Assembly (NCBI GenBank): GCA_964475955.1
Contig: CAYYZY010000036.1
Span: forward strand, 1 to 50,525
DNA: 50,525 nucleotides
Direction of reading: 5' to 3'
DNA from: DATKZH01 sp964475955
GTDB taxonomy: Bacteria > Planctomycetota > Planctomycetia > Pirellulales > Thermoguttaceae
Positions 17,378 through 26,033 of the stretch are shown here, one piece after another (within the stretch, counting starts at the first letter, position 1; every line of letters starts with the position of its first letter). The notes below the pieces were generated by a model. It was given only the letters and a program-made list of their open reading frames with translations, did no database searches and was not told the DNA's origin. The translations under genes were made by a program, and so were the position numbers.

Positions 17378-18292
17378 TTATGGACGCGGCGGTTGCCAGT
17401 CCCAGAACTCGGCGTTGCCTCGGCGCACCAGCAGGCCGAGGTGGCCGCGGCGCGTGTTGTTCGACTCGGGGACGTAGACGTCGGGTGACTGCGAGAGCAC
17501 CGTCTTGCCGTCGGCGGCCAATACGCGGACGGCCACGCGGTCGGTCGCGACCACGCCCTCCAGCACGTACTCGCTCTCCGCGGACGGCTTCCACGCGTTC
17601 GACTCCCAAAGCGTGCGCCCGTCGAGCGATTCGAGGCGTGCCCCGTCGCCGCTCAGCAGGCAGGCGAAGCCCTCCGCAGCGTCGGCGCTCGCCTGGAACG
17701 CGAGCCCCGCAGCGCCTGTCGGCCGGGCCAACCGGGCCCGGCAGCGCCACGTGCCTTCCATGCCGGTCAGGCCGCGGTTGAGCACCATCGCCTGCTCGGC
17801 GTCGCCGGCGAGGCGCAGGCGCGTGCGCTTCGCGTCGACCCATTGCCAGGTGCCGTCGCCGTGCGACTCCCATCCGTCGCCCAACCGGGCGACAGGCGGC
17901 TTCGACGCGGCCGGCGGCTTGCCGGCGGAGGGCTCCGTCTCGCCCGTCGCGCGGGTCGCTTCCGAAAACCCCCAAAACTCGGCCGTGCCGCTCCACGTCT
18001 GGAAACCGAGCAGTCCTTCCTTGCCGGTGTACTTCGGGTCGGCTTCGATCCAGGTGGAGTCGGAGATCACGGTTTGGCCGTCGGCCGCAAGCTGCCGGAC
18101 GCGCACCCCGCCCGGCCGCGTCTCGGCGCGGAGCACGTAGTCGGTGTCGTAGTGCCAACGGTCCTGCTTGCTCGACCAGAGGGCCCGCGATTCGGGCTCG
18201 CGCTGGTAGAGCATCAGCGCCCCCGCGCCGTACCGGCCGCCCAGCCAGGCGATGAACCCCTCTTGGGCCTCGGCGTTGACCTGGAAGTGCAT
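17378..18292 (-). CDS. Two-repeat beta-sandwich (DUF1080/LamG-like) protein, probably N-terminally truncated
   Basis: A 304-residue protein made of two related beta-sandwich repeats. Matching segments are MHFQVNAEAQEGFIAWLGG with GLAFQASADAAEGFACLLSG, VRQLAADGQTVISDS with VRVLAADGKTVLSQS, and GTAEFWGFSEA with GNAEFWDWQPP. Repeat 2 has an extra N-terminal strand region (GTWRCRARLARPTGAA) that repeat 1 lacks, and there is no signal peptide although relatives are usually exported. The ATG at 18292 comes 4 nt after the stop of the Gfo/Idh gene with no good ribosome site. Either translation is coupled to the upstream gene or an older deletion removed the gene's front. Binding of sugars is likely; function is unknown. 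Confidence 0.6.
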   Translation of the reverse strand: MHFQVNAEAQEGFIAWLGGRYGAGALMLYQREPESRALWSSKQDRWHYDTDYVLRAETRPGGVRVRQLAADGQTVISDSTWIEADPKYTGKEGLLGFQTWSGTAEFWGFSEATRATGETEPSAGKPPAASKPPVARLGDGWESHGDGTWQWVDAKRTRLRLAGDAEQAMVLNRGLTGMEGTWRCRARLARPTGAAGLAFQASADAAEGFACLLSGDGARLESLDGRTLWESNAWKPSAESEYVLEGVVATDRVAVRVLAADGKTVLSQSPDVYVPESNNTRRGHLGLLVRRGNAEFWDWQPPRP

Positions 18293-18296
18293 GCCG

Positions 18297-19463
18297 TCAG
18301 CTCGGCACCTTGAGCTGTTCGCCCCCCTTGCGGGCCGACTGGTTGGCGACGATGCCGGGCACGGTCATGGCCAGCGATTCGTAGAGGTCGACGGCCGGCT
18401 CGCGATCCTCGACCAGCGCGGCGACGAACTCGTGCGTCAGGTAGGTGTGCGAACCGCCGTGGCCCGAGCCGACGCGCATCGGCTCCGGCAATCGCTCCAG
18501 GTAGCTCGGCTCCGAGCGCACGTCGGGCTCGCCGGCGCTTCGGAACACGAACGGCTGCCCGGCGCATCCGCTCATGTACAACGCGGCGAACTCGCCGATC
18601 CACTGGGCGCGCTCCCCGCCCGCGTGCATGTGCCAACCCACGTTGCAGCGGCACACGTTTCCCCCGTCGGTCTTGAACAGGGCCATCATGTTGCTGAACG
18701 GGTTGTCGTAGGCGTTCTCGCGGTACGCCGGGTGGTCGGGCCCCCAGCCCAGGCAGGAGACTTCGGTGAGTCGTTCCCGGGTGACGCCGACGTGGAAACC
18801 GCTGGAGTGCGTCACGTAGAGCATCGGCGGGAAGGCGTAGCGCCATGTGGGGTTGTCCCGGTACCACCAGAGCTTGCTCTTGCCGATCTCCTTCTTGGCA
18901 TAATGATAATACTCCACCTCCGTGTAGAGGAAATCGCCGAAGCGGCCGTCGGCCCACAGTTCCCGGGCGAAGATGGTGGGCGTGCGATAGTAGCTGGTCT
19001 CGGCCATCATGTACTTCAGGCCGGTCCGCTCCTTGGCCTCCTTCATTTGGGCCGCTTCGTCGAGCGTGAGGCAGGCCGGCACCGCCGAGATCACGTGCTT
19101 GCCGTGCTTCATGCACTCCAGCACGTGCCGCGGATGGTCAGGCGCGCCGGTGAAGACGGCCACCGCCTCGATCTTCGGATCCAGCACGAGCTTCTCCAGC
19201 GACTCGTAGGCCTTTTCGCATTTATAGACCCGCTGGAGGTGCGCGCGCCGGTCGATGCGCAGGTCGCTGACCGCCTCGACGATGCAGTTCGGGTCGAGGT
19301 GCCACTGGAACGACGCCCCGAACCCGCCGCCCACCACGCCGATGCGGACCTTCCGGTCGGCCGTCGGCGCGCCCCGTGCCGGCCCCGCGGTGCCCGCCAG
19401 CGCCGCGGTTCCGCCTGCGCCGAGAAACGCTCGCCGAGATACCGCCTCGTGGTCGCCTTGCAT
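18297..19463 (-). CDS. Gfo/Idh/MocA-family oxidoreductase, Tat-exported
   Basis: A 388-residue NAD(P)-dependent oxidoreductase. The start at 19463 has GAGGAG 8 nt upstream and a Tat-like leader (SRRAFLGAGGTAALAGTAG). The Rossmann motif is VRIGVVGGGFGASFQWHL (residues 39-56), followed by AVFTGAPDHPRHVLECMKHG and the cofactor-site region ISAVPACLTLDEAAQMKEA. The C-terminal half has the family's beta sheet and an expected ending (TVPGIVANQSARKGGEQ). Such proteins oxidise or reduce sugars or their derivatives; planctomycetes encode many exported ones. The substrate is unknown. The downstream double beta-sandwich gene is probably co-transcribed. Confidence 0.88.
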   Translation of the reverse strand: MQGDHEAVSRRAFLGAGGTAALAGTAGPARGAPTADRKVRIGVVGGGFGASFQWHLDPNCIVEAVSDLRIDRRAHLQRVYKCEKAYESLEKLVLDPKIEAVAVFTGAPDHPRHVLECMKHGKHVISAVPACLTLDEAAQMKEAKERTGLKYMMAETSYYRTPTIFARELWADGRFGDFLYTEVEYYHYAKKEIGKSKLWWYRDNPTWRYAFPPMLYVTHSSGFHVGVTRERLTEVSCLGWGPDHPAYRENAYDNPFSNMMALFKTDGGNVCRCNVGWHMHAGGERAQWIGEFAALYMSGCAGQPFVFRSAGEPDVRSEPSYLERLPEPMRVGSGHGGSHTYLTHEFVAALVEDREPAVDLYESLAMTVPGIVANQSARKGGEQLKVPS

Positions 19464-19626
19464 CGGAGGTCTCCTCACTGCTTCGCCGATGGATGGTGCA
19501 CGTTGCCCCGGGGGCCGCAAGCCCGATCGTCTTCATCCGCGTGGTCCATCCCCGGAAAGGGGGGCGGTTTGCGTCCTCGCAGTCGTTTCCGTACGACGGC
19601 CCGGCCAGACACGTACCGCGCGCCGG

Positions 19627-19863
19627 TTACGTCGAGGCGTTCGCTTGGGTGGCGGTTTCGCTCAGCGAGCGCCCGAGCTTCTTGCGCTTCGTGCCGCCGG
19701 AGCCCCGGCGCCGCGGCGCGTCGTCGCCGCCGCGAAGCACCCCGAGCAGCTTCTCTCGCGACTCTTCGACCTTCGGCGGCGTGCCCAGGTCCTCCACGGC
19801 GTCGGAGACCCCCAACAGCACGGCGCGTCGTACGGCTTCGCGAATCCATTCAAAGAAGTTCAT
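19627..19863 (-). CDS. Small conserved-looking protein, unknown function
   Basis: A 78-residue protein. The ATG at 19863 has a strong GGAGGAG ribosome site 8 nt upstream, which supports it as real; the longer frame upstream lacks one. The N-terminal half is helical and starts NFFEWIREAVRRAVLLGVSD, then VEDLGTPPKVEESREKL. The C-terminal third is rich in Arg, Lys and Ser (GGDDAPRRRGSGGTKRKKLG). No motif identifies it. It lies 110 nt downstream of nnrD on the same strand. Small basic proteins of this kind may bind nucleic acid, but that is only a suggestion. Confidence 0.6.
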   Translation of the reverse strand: MNFFEWIREAVRRAVLLGVSDAVEDLGTPPKVEESREKLLGVLRGGDDAPRRRGSGGTKRKKLGRSLSETATQANAST

Positions 19864-19973
19864 CCTGCGTCTCCTCCGTAAGCGGGAACTGGCCGGGCCC
19901 CGCCCGCCCCGGGCGGCCACCGGCAGGATGCGAAGATTATCCGCTGCCGGTCGTGCTGTCCAGAGGAAAGGGC

Positions 19974-20888
19974 TCAAGCGGGCCCCCCCTTCCGGCGGTG
20001 TTGTTGGAACGCCTGGGGGAGGAAGCGGATCAAATCGCTGGCGATGACCGACTCCTGGCCCAGCTCGGCCGCGGCCAGGTCGCCGGCCAGGCCGTGCAGG
20101 TAGACGGCCAGCCGGGCGGCCTCGAACGGGCGCAAACCCTGGCAGGCCAGCGCGGTCACCAGGCCGGTGAGCACGTCGCCCGACCCGCCGGTCGCCATGC
20201 CCGGGTTGCCGGTCGAATCGTTGATCGCCAGCCTCGCACCGTCGGTGATGCGCGTCTCATGCCCCTTGAGGACTACGGTCGCCCCCCAATTCGAAGCGAG
20301 GCGCACGGCTTCCGGCTCGGCCTCTTGGGGGGGTAGAGGTCGCGCCCTTCCCAGCAGTCGGGCGAATTCGCCGGGGTGGGGGGTCAGGATGCGCGGGCCG
20401 CCGGGCTTCGCGAGGATTTCGCGACGCGCCGCCAGCGCGTTCAGCCCGTCGGCGTCGATCACCATCGGCTGCGCCAGGTTCGCGTAGAGCCAAGCGACCA
20501 GCGCGTCGAGCCCCGGCGAGCGGCCCATGCCCGGCCCGCAGGCGACCACCGTGGCCCGGCCGGCCAGCTCGACGATCCGCCCCCGGGCCCCCAGGGCGAT
20601 CCGGCCGGCCCGGTCGCAAGGCAGGGGGGCCGTCATGAAGGAAGGCTCGAAGGCGGCGATCGTGTCGAGGCACACCTCGGGCACGGCGAGCCGAACCAGC
20701 CCCGCGCCCCCGCGCAGCGCGGCCATCCCGGCCAAGCCCATCGCCCCGGCCATCCCCCGCGAGCCGCCGACCAGCAGGGCGGTACCAAAGTGCCCCTTGT
20801 GGGCCTCGGGGGCGCGCGGCGGGAGTTGCGGCTGCGGCGACTGGCCGGCGTTCCGCGCGGTCGCACTCGGCCGGTGCTCTTCGGTCAT
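19974..20888 (-). CDS. nnrD: ADP/ATP-dependent (S)-NAD(P)H-hydrate dehydratase
   Basis: A 304-residue carbohydrate-kinase-like dehydratase that repairs hydrated NADH and NADPH. Seen: GHFGTALLVGGSRGMAGAMG at the N-terminus, VVACGPGMGRSPG, MVIDADGLNAL, ILTPHPGEFARLLG, and the hallmark GNPGMATGGSGDVLTGLV with the catalytic Asp. It contains only the dehydratase domain; the epimerase domain fused in E. coli YjeF is absent. The ATG at 20888 overlaps the larB stop (ATGA), so the two are translationally coupled. An N-terminal extension of about 25 residues rich in Arg, Pro and Gln precedes the domain. Confidence 0.92.
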   Translation of the reverse strand: MTEEHRPSATARNAGQSPQPQLPPRAPEAHKGHFGTALLVGGSRGMAGAMGLAGMAALRGGAGLVRLAVPEVCLDTIAAFEPSFMTAPLPCDRAGRIALGARGRIVELAGRATVVACGPGMGRSPGLDALVAWLYANLAQPMVIDADGLNALAARREILAKPGGPRILTPHPGEFARLLGRARPLPPQEAEPEAVRLASNWGATVVLKGHETRITDGARLAINDSTGNPGMATGGSGDVLTGLVTALACQGLRPFEAARLAVYLHGLAGDLAAAELGQESVIASDLIRFLPQAFQQHRRKGGPA

Positions 20889-21688
20889 AACGGACCGCCT
20901 CGCCGGGCCGCGTTTCGGGCGATCAGCCCGGCGATGTAGCCTCCCTTGAAGCCGGCGTCGATGTTGACCACCGTGACGTTGGCCGCGCAACTGTTCAGCA
21001 TGCCCAACAGGGCCGCCAGCCCGTTGAAGCTGGCCCCGTAGCCGACGCTGGTGGGCACCGCGATCACCGGGCAGGCCACGTGCCCCCCCACAACGCTGGG
21101 AAGGGCCCCTTCCATCCCGGCCACGACGACCACCGCGTCGGCCGCCTGGAGCCGGTGCAGGTTGGCCGCCAGCCGGTGCGGACCGGCCACGCCCACGTCC
21201 TGGATCAGGTCGACCCGGGCGCCCGTCCAGAGGGCCGTTTCCCGCGCCTCCTCGGCCACCGGCAGATCGCTCGTGCCGGCCGTGACCACGGTCACTTCCC
21301 CGGCGACGGCCGGCTCGGCCATTCGCTCGTGCCCGGGCCCCGGCGCGATCGGAATGCGGAACGTCCGGCCCACCGGGTTGTACGAGGCGGCGGGGAACCG
21401 GGACCCCAGCTCGGCGGCCTGCTCGGCCGTGACGCGCGTGGCGAGCACGTCGACCCCGTTGTCGAGCAGGGCGTGGAAGATCTTCTCCATGGCCTCGACG
21501 GTCTTCCCCTGGGCGAAGATGACTTCCGGGAAGCCGCAGCGCCGGGCCCGGTCGAGGTCGAGCTGCGCCTCGCCCACGTCGGCGATCGTGGGCCGCGAAT
21601 CGGCGCTCACGCGCCCGGCAAACTCCCGGACCGAGAGTTCCCCGGTCAGCAGACGTGCCGCAAGCCTTTCGATGTCGTCGTGATTCAT
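20885..21688 (-). CDS. larB: Nickel pincer cofactor biosynthesis protein LarB
   Basis: A 267-residue LarB homologue, which carboxylates and hydrolyses nicotinic acid adenine dinucleotide in making the nickel-pincer cofactor of lactate racemase-type enzymes. Seen: FPEVIFAQGKTVEAMEKIF, VVTAGTSDLPVAEEARETA, QDVGVAGPHRLAANLHRL, VVVAGMEGALPSVVGG, CPVIAVPTSVGYGASFNG, and INSCAAN-type text (LLGMLNSCAANVTVVNID); these are the PurE-like AIRC-domain signatures. Start 21688 (MNHDDIERLAARLL) is preceded by a weak GGGG; the upstream frame is unlike the family. No larC or larE is in the window. Confidence 0.93.
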   Translation of the reverse strand: MNHDDIERLAARLLTGELSVREFAGRVSADSRPTIADVGEAQLDLDRARRCGFPEVIFAQGKTVEAMEKIFHALLDNGVDVLATRVTAEQAAELGSRFPAASYNPVGRTFRIPIAPGPGHERMAEPAVAGEVTVVTAGTSDLPVAEEARETALWTGARVDLIQDVGVAGPHRLAANLHRLQAADAVVVVAGMEGALPSVVGGHVACPVIAVPTSVGYGASFNGLAALLGMLNSCAANVTVVNIDAGFKGGYIAGLIARNAARRGGPL

Positions 21689-21844
21689 GCCCCTATCGTA
21701 GCCAACGCCTGGGGCGGAAGCCAGGGCCCAAGCCGTGCGGCCCCGCGCCACAATTCGAACGGTGTATCTCGGCCGATCCTTGCCCCCGCGGCACGTGGCG
21801 CGTACGCTGGATGTTCCTCCCAAGTCGAAAGCGAGAGGCACCCG

Positions 21845-22939
21845 ATGAAGAACCGCTACCTCAAGCGTCGCGAGAAGCTCCGCCGGGCGGTGCGGAAGGC
21901 CGGGGCCGACGCGCTATTGGTCACCAACTTCACCAACGTCACCTACCTGACCGGCTTCACCGGCGACGACAGCTTCCTGCTGGTGCGCGCCGACGGCGAC
22001 GTGATGGTTACCGACGGACGGTACACCACCCAACTGGGCGAGGAGTGCCCCGGCCTCGACCTCCACGTGCGCCGGCCGGGCGTCGCCATGCTCGAGGCGG
22101 TGACGAAGGTGCTCCGCAAGGCGAATCCCCGCCGCCTGGGAGTCGAGGCCGACTCGATGACCGTCGGCCTCCGCGATCAGATCGCCGAGAAGCTGCCCAA
22201 GTTGGAGATCGTCTCCACTTCGGGCCTGGTCGAGAAGCTCCGCCAAGTCAAAGACAAGGACGAAGTGGCGCAAATCCGCAAAGCCGTTTGGCTTGCGGAG
22301 AGGGCCTTCGGGGTGATCCGGGCGACGCTCCGGCCCGAGAAGACGGAGAAAGAGGTGGCCGACGAGATGGAGCACCAGTTGCGCCTGTTCGGGGCCACGC
22401 GGAGCGGATTCCCCACGATCGTCGCGGCCGGCCCCCGCGCGGCCCTGCCGCACGCCACGCCCAGCGACCGCGAGGTCGGCTCGAGCGACTTCGTCCTGAT
22501 CGATTGGGGGGCCGACGGAGGGCTCTACAAGAGCGACTTGACGCGGCTCTTGGTCACCGGTAGAATCTCGCCGAAACTCAAACGGATATATAGGGTTGTG
22601 TTCAGCGCGCAGCAGAAGGCGATCGCCGCCGTCCGGCCCGGCGTCCTGGCGTGCGATGTCGACCGCGCTGCTCGGGAGGTCATCTCCCAGGCCGGATTTG
22701 GCCGTCACTTCGGGCACGGCCTGGGGCACGGATTCGGGCTGGAGGTCCACGAGGCGCCGCGGCTTGCCACGAAGAGCCGGGTGGAACTCGAGCCGGGGAT
22801 GGTGGTGACGGTGGAGCCCGGCATCTACCTACCAGGGTGGGGTGGCGTGCGGATCGAAGACGACGTGCTCGTCACACGGTCGGGCCACGAGGTCCTCACC
22901 AGCGTTCCCAAGGATTTGGAAGCGGCGGTGGTCCGCTGA
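21845..22939 (+). CDS. Xaa-Pro aminopeptidase-family metallopeptidase (M24B)
   Basis: A 364-residue M24 peptidase that removes residues next to proline. The N-terminal creatinase-like domain begins RRAVRKAGADALLVTNFTN and has VTYLTGFTGDDSF. The pita-bread catalytic domain shows all metal-ligand segments: LIDWGADGGLYKSDLTRL (two Asp), FGHGLGHGFGLEVHE (His), VVTVEPGIYLPGWGG (Glu) and GVRIEDDVLVT (Glu). GAGAGGC stands before the ATG. It is followed by accB after 25 nt and accC after 5 more. The same order is common in bacteria, usually with efp between the peptidase and accB; efp is not here. Confidence 0.92.
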   Translation: MKNRYLKRREKLRRAVRKAGADALLVTNFTNVTYLTGFTGDDSFLLVRADGDVMVTDGRYTTQLGEECPGLDLHVRRPGVAMLEAVTKVLRKANPRRLGVEADSMTVGLRDQIAEKLPKLEIVSTSGLVEKLRQVKDKDEVAQIRKAVWLAERAFGVIRATLRPEKTEKEVADEMEHQLRLFGATRSGFPTIVAAGPRAALPHATPSDREVGSSDFVLIDWGADGGLYKSDLTRLLVTGRISPKLKRIYRVVFSAQQKAIAAVRPGVLACDVDRAAREVISQAGFGRHFGHGLGHGFGLEVHEAPRLATKSRVELEPGMVVTVEPGIYLPGWGGVRIEDDVLVTRSGHEVLTSVPKDLEAAVVR

Positions 22940-22964
22940 CCGAGAGCATACCCGGAGTATTCGC

Positions 22965-23465
22965 ATGGCCGGTCCTTCATCGAACCAGGACATCTTCGAC
23001 GTGCGGAAGATCCGCCGTCTCGTGGAATTGATGAACGAGCACGACCTGAGCGAGATGGACATCCGGCAGGGGGACATGCGCATCCAGCTCCGTCGGACCG
23101 GCGAGCCGGTCGTGGCGGCGCCGGTCGCCCCGCCGGCGCCCCTCCACCCGCCCACGGCCCCCGTCGCCGCGTCCCCGGAGATGGCCTCCGCGGCGGCCGA
23201 GGCCCCGGTCGACGAGGCCCACATGGCGCTGGTCAAAAGCCCGATGGTCGGCACGTTCTACTCGGCCCCCGACCCCGACTCCCCCACCTACGTCAAGGTG
23301 GGCGATTCGGTGGGGCCCGATACGACGGTCTGCATCGTCGAGGCGATGAAGGTGTTCAACGAGATCTCGGCGGAGGTGTCGGGCAAGGTGGTTGCCGTGC
23401 TGGTCGAGAACGGCGAGCCGGTCGAGTACGGTCAGGCCCTGTTCAAGGTCGATACGCGGCAGTAG
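22965..23465 (+). CDS. accB: Acetyl-CoA carboxylase biotin carboxyl carrier protein
   Basis: A 166-residue BCCP, the swinging-arm subunit of acetyl-CoA carboxylase. An N-terminal helical segment (DIFDVRKIRRLVELMNEHDL, residues 9-28) is followed by an Ala/Pro-rich linker, then the biotinyl domain with KSPMVGTFYSAPDPDSPTYV and the biotinylation motif VEAMKVFNEI (Lys at about residue 129). GGAG lies 8 nt before ATG 22965. It is part of the peptidase-accB-accC operon. Acts in the cytoplasm in fatty-acid synthesis. Confidence 0.97.
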   Translation: MAGPSSNQDIFDVRKIRRLVELMNEHDLSEMDIRQGDMRIQLRRTGEPVVAAPVAPPAPLHPPTAPVAASPEMASAAAEAPVDEAHMALVKSPMVGTFYSAPDPDSPTYVKVGDSVGPDTTVCIVEAMKVFNEISAEVSGKVVAVLVENGEPVEYGQALFKVDTRQ

Positions 23466-23470
23466 CAGCG

Positions 23471-24814
23471 ATGTTCAAGCGAATCCTGGTCGCCAATCGC
23501 GGTGAGATCGCGCTGAGGATCCTGCGCGCCTGCCGGGAGCTGGACATCGAGACCGTGGCCATCTTCAGCGAGGCCGATCGCGGCGCCGCCTACCTCGAAC
23601 TGGCCGACGAGGCCTACTGCCTCGGCCCCCCCAGGGTCGCCGACAGCTACCTCAAAATCGACCGCGTGATCAGCGCCGCCGAGGTCGGCAGCGTGCAGGC
23701 GATCCACCCGGGCTACGGATTCCTGGCAGAAAACGCCCACTTCGCCGACGTCTGCCGCGACTGCAAGATCGAGTTCATCGGCCCCAGCCACGAGGCGATG
23801 GCCTTGGTGGGCGACAAAAACGCCGCCCGTCGACTGGCCAACCAGATCGGCGTCCCCACCGTCCCCGGCAGCGACGGGCTGGTCGGCGACGCGAAGCAAG
23901 CCCTGGCGATCGCCCACGAAATCGGCTTCCCGGTGCTCGTCAAGGCGGCGGCGGGCGGGGGCGGCCGCGGCATGCGCGTGGTGGTCAACGACCAGGCGTT
24001 GGAAAGCGCGTTGCAGCAGGCCCAGGCCGAGGCCGACGCGGCGTTCGGTAGCGGCGACGTCTACCTGGAAAAATACGTCGAGCATCCCCGCCACGTGGAG
24101 GTGCAGGTGCTGGCCGACCTGCACGGCAACGCGGTGCACCTCTGGGAACGCGATTGCACCTTGCAGCGCCGGCACCAGAAGCTGATCGAGGAGAGCCCCG
24201 CCCCCGATCTCGACGGATCCGTCCGGCAAGCCATATGCGAAGCGGCCGTGCGCCTGGTCGAGGCGGCCAACTACACCAACGCCGGCACCGTCGAGTTCAT
24301 CGTCGACCGACAGGGGCACTTCTTCTTCATCGAGCTGAACGCCCGAATCCAGGTCGAGCACCCCGTTACGGAAATGGTCACGGGGATCGACCTGATCAAG
24401 GCCCAGATTCGGGTGGCCGCGGGCGAGCCGCTCCCGTTCCGGCAGGAGGAGATTTCCTGCCGCGGGGCGGCCATCGAGTGCCGCATCAACGCCGAAGACA
24501 CCGAGCGCAACTTCCGCCCCTCGCCCGGCCAGATCGGACAGATGATCGTGCCGGGCGGTTTCGGCGTCCGGTTCGACTCGCACACGCACGCCGGCTACGT
24601 GGTGTCGCCCTACTACGACTCGATGATCGGCAAGCTGATCGTCCACCAGCCGAGCCGGGCGGAGGCGATCGCGTGCATGCGGCGGGCGCTGGCGGAGCTG
24701 CGAATCGAGGGGATCAAGACGACGATCCCGCGGCACGTGGAGGTCCTCAACCACCCCGCGTTCACCGAGGCCCGGGTCGACACCACGTTCATCGAGCGAA
24801 CCTGGCCGGGGTGA
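23471..24814 (+). CDS. accC: Acetyl-CoA carboxylase biotin carboxylase subunit
   Basis: A 447-residue biotin carboxylase of normal length. It carboxylates the biotin of AccB using ATP and bicarbonate. Diagnostic segments: FKRILVANRGEIALRILRAC at the start, AIHPGYGFLAENAHFADVC, the ATP-grasp loop KAAAGGGGRGMRVVVN, EKYVEHPRHVEVQVLADLHG, ERDCTLQRRHQKLIEESPAP, and FIELNARIQVEHPVTEMVTG with the catalytic Glu/Asn/Arg set. It starts 5 nt after the accB stop. No carboxyltransferase genes (accA, accD) follow in the window. Confidence 0.97.
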   Translation: MFKRILVANRGEIALRILRACRELDIETVAIFSEADRGAAYLELADEAYCLGPPRVADSYLKIDRVISAAEVGSVQAIHPGYGFLAENAHFADVCRDCKIEFIGPSHEAMALVGDKNAARRLANQIGVPTVPGSDGLVGDAKQALAIAHEIGFPVLVKAAAGGGGRGMRVVVNDQALESALQQAQAEADAAFGSGDVYLEKYVEHPRHVEVQVLADLHGNAVHLWERDCTLQRRHQKLIEESPAPDLDGSVRQAICEAAVRLVEAANYTNAGTVEFIVDRQGHFFFIELNARIQVEHPVTEMVTGIDLIKAQIRVAAGEPLPFRQEEISCRGAAIECRINAEDTERNFRPSPGQIGQMIVPGGFGVRFDSHTHAGYVVSPYYDSMIGKLIVHQPSRAEAIACMRRALAELRIEGIKTTIPRHVEVLNHPAFTEARVDTTFIERTWPG

Positions 24815-24986
24815 GCCGTCCGCCGCCGCACGGCCCGGCCTTCGCCACAGTGGTTCCTTTCAGATCGCAATTGTGGGGTCAAGCTGCGCGAGGGCGTAGT
24901 AGCGTCCTGAGCAAACACCAGAGAAAAGGCGCCCGAGCGCGAGGCAGATGTGCGGTCTTCCAGGAGCGGGCGAGGCGACCGTCGGA

Positions 24987-25371
24987 TCACAGATGGTAGG
25001 GCTGGGCTTTGCCGTTCTGCTTGATTTCGGCACAAGTCCCTTCCTTGACCCCCTCGGCATAGCCTGCAATGAGTGGCCAGCGTCGCACCAGCCAAACCGC
25101 TTGATCCCACAGCCGCAATTTCTGAAAGAATGGCGCGAAGAACAGTCCTGTTACGCCTGCCTCCTTCAGCGCTCGCGCCTCATGCTGTCGCGTCAGTTGT
25201 CTGGTGTCCGCTGTTACGTAGACGATTCGTCGCCCCTGCAACTGGCCAAACAGGGGTATATCTCCTATCGATTCGCAATACTCCTCACGCAGGGCAACCG
25301 CGTCGACTTCTAGAGCGCGCAGCATCTTTCGGCAAACGATACGAGATCGCGTTGTCGAAGAAGTACTTCAC
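24987..25371 (-). pseudogene. PIN-like (DUF5615-type) toxin with a one-base frameshift
   Basis: A PIN-like toxin partner of the upstream antitoxin, broken by a frameshift. Translation from GTG 25371 (overlapping the antitoxin stop as GTGA) gives VKYFFDNAISYRLPK, the typical N-terminus with the first acidic residue. At 25328-25330 an AAA run (CCGAAAGATG; CCGAAGATG expected) shifts the frame. In the next frame MLRALEVDAVALREE, GRRIVYVTADTRQLTRQHE and LKEAGVTGLFFAPF continue the family sequence to 24987. The span is 385 nt, one over a multiple of three. An internal start at MLRALEV would lack the first Asp. Either inactivating mutation or sequence error. Confidence 0.7.
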
Positions 25372-26033
25372 GCGGCAAGCGATTCTTCGAACTTCACCGC
25401 CAACGTGACCGCCTGAAGAGGAACACCAAACCACTCCGCAACCACGACCGCCTCTTCGCCGGCCTTGACGGCCTCGTATAAAGACCTGGTGGGGACCCCG
25501 GTTTTAGCGTCAATCGGTCTGCCGAATTGTCGCTGAGGATCCAGGACCACGCGGCCATTGTGCTCTAAGGGCCAATAGCGGATGACGTCGTTCGTACCCC
25601 GATAGTCCAGCTTGCGGAAGAACGGCCGTACGATTTCGTTGAAGACGTACTGCCCTCGCTTCAAGTCCTCGACAAGCACCGCGTCCGTCTCGTGCTCGAT
25701 CAGTGTCGCGAAGATGGTCCGGCCATCGGTGTCGAACCTCCGAACCGCGAACGGATAGTCTGTCTTGAAGCGATTGGACGCCGCGAGTGCCGCCTTGCGA
25801 ATCGTTTGCAGGGAGACGTTTTCGGAACGAAACATGCTAATAAAATGCAGTTCCATTAGTTCGAGGAACGTGACGATTCGTTCTTCCGAATCGAATACGC
25901 GCGTCACGAGTCCCTCGCGAGGATTCAGCCACCTGCGGATGGTTGAAACCGGCGAGCCAACGAGACGGGCCGTTTCCGGTATGGAATACAGGCCCACACC
26001 GAGATGTGAACACTTCGACTGTCTCGACGACAT
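25368..26033 (-). CDS. DUF433-type antitoxin with N-terminal helix-turn-helix
   Basis: A 221-residue antitoxin-like protein. The N-terminal region (LYSIPETARLVGSPVSTIRR, residues 16-35) is a MerR-like helix-turn-helix. The middle (TFLELMELHFISMFRSENVS) is helical, and the C-terminal 75 residues match the DUF433 layout: GRPIDAKTGVPTRSLYEAVK then VVVAEWFGVPLQAVTLAVKF. DUF433 proteins commonly pair with DUF5615 PIN-like toxins. Here the stop overlaps the GTG of such a toxin, so the two are coupled. It probably represses its own promoter and neutralises the toxin. With the toxin frameshifted, it may now be an orphan antitoxin. Confidence 0.75.
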   Translation of the reverse strand: MSSRQSKCSHLGVGLYSIPETARLVGSPVSTIRRWLNPREGLVTRVFDSEERIVTFLELMELHFISMFRSENVSLQTIRKAALAASNRFKTDYPFAVRRFDTDGRTIFATLIEHETDAVLVEDLKRGQYVFNEIVRPFFRKLDYRGTNDVIRYWPLEHNGRVVLDPQRQFGRPIDAKTGVPTRSLYEAVKAGEEAVVVAEWFGVPLQAVTLAVKFEESLAA

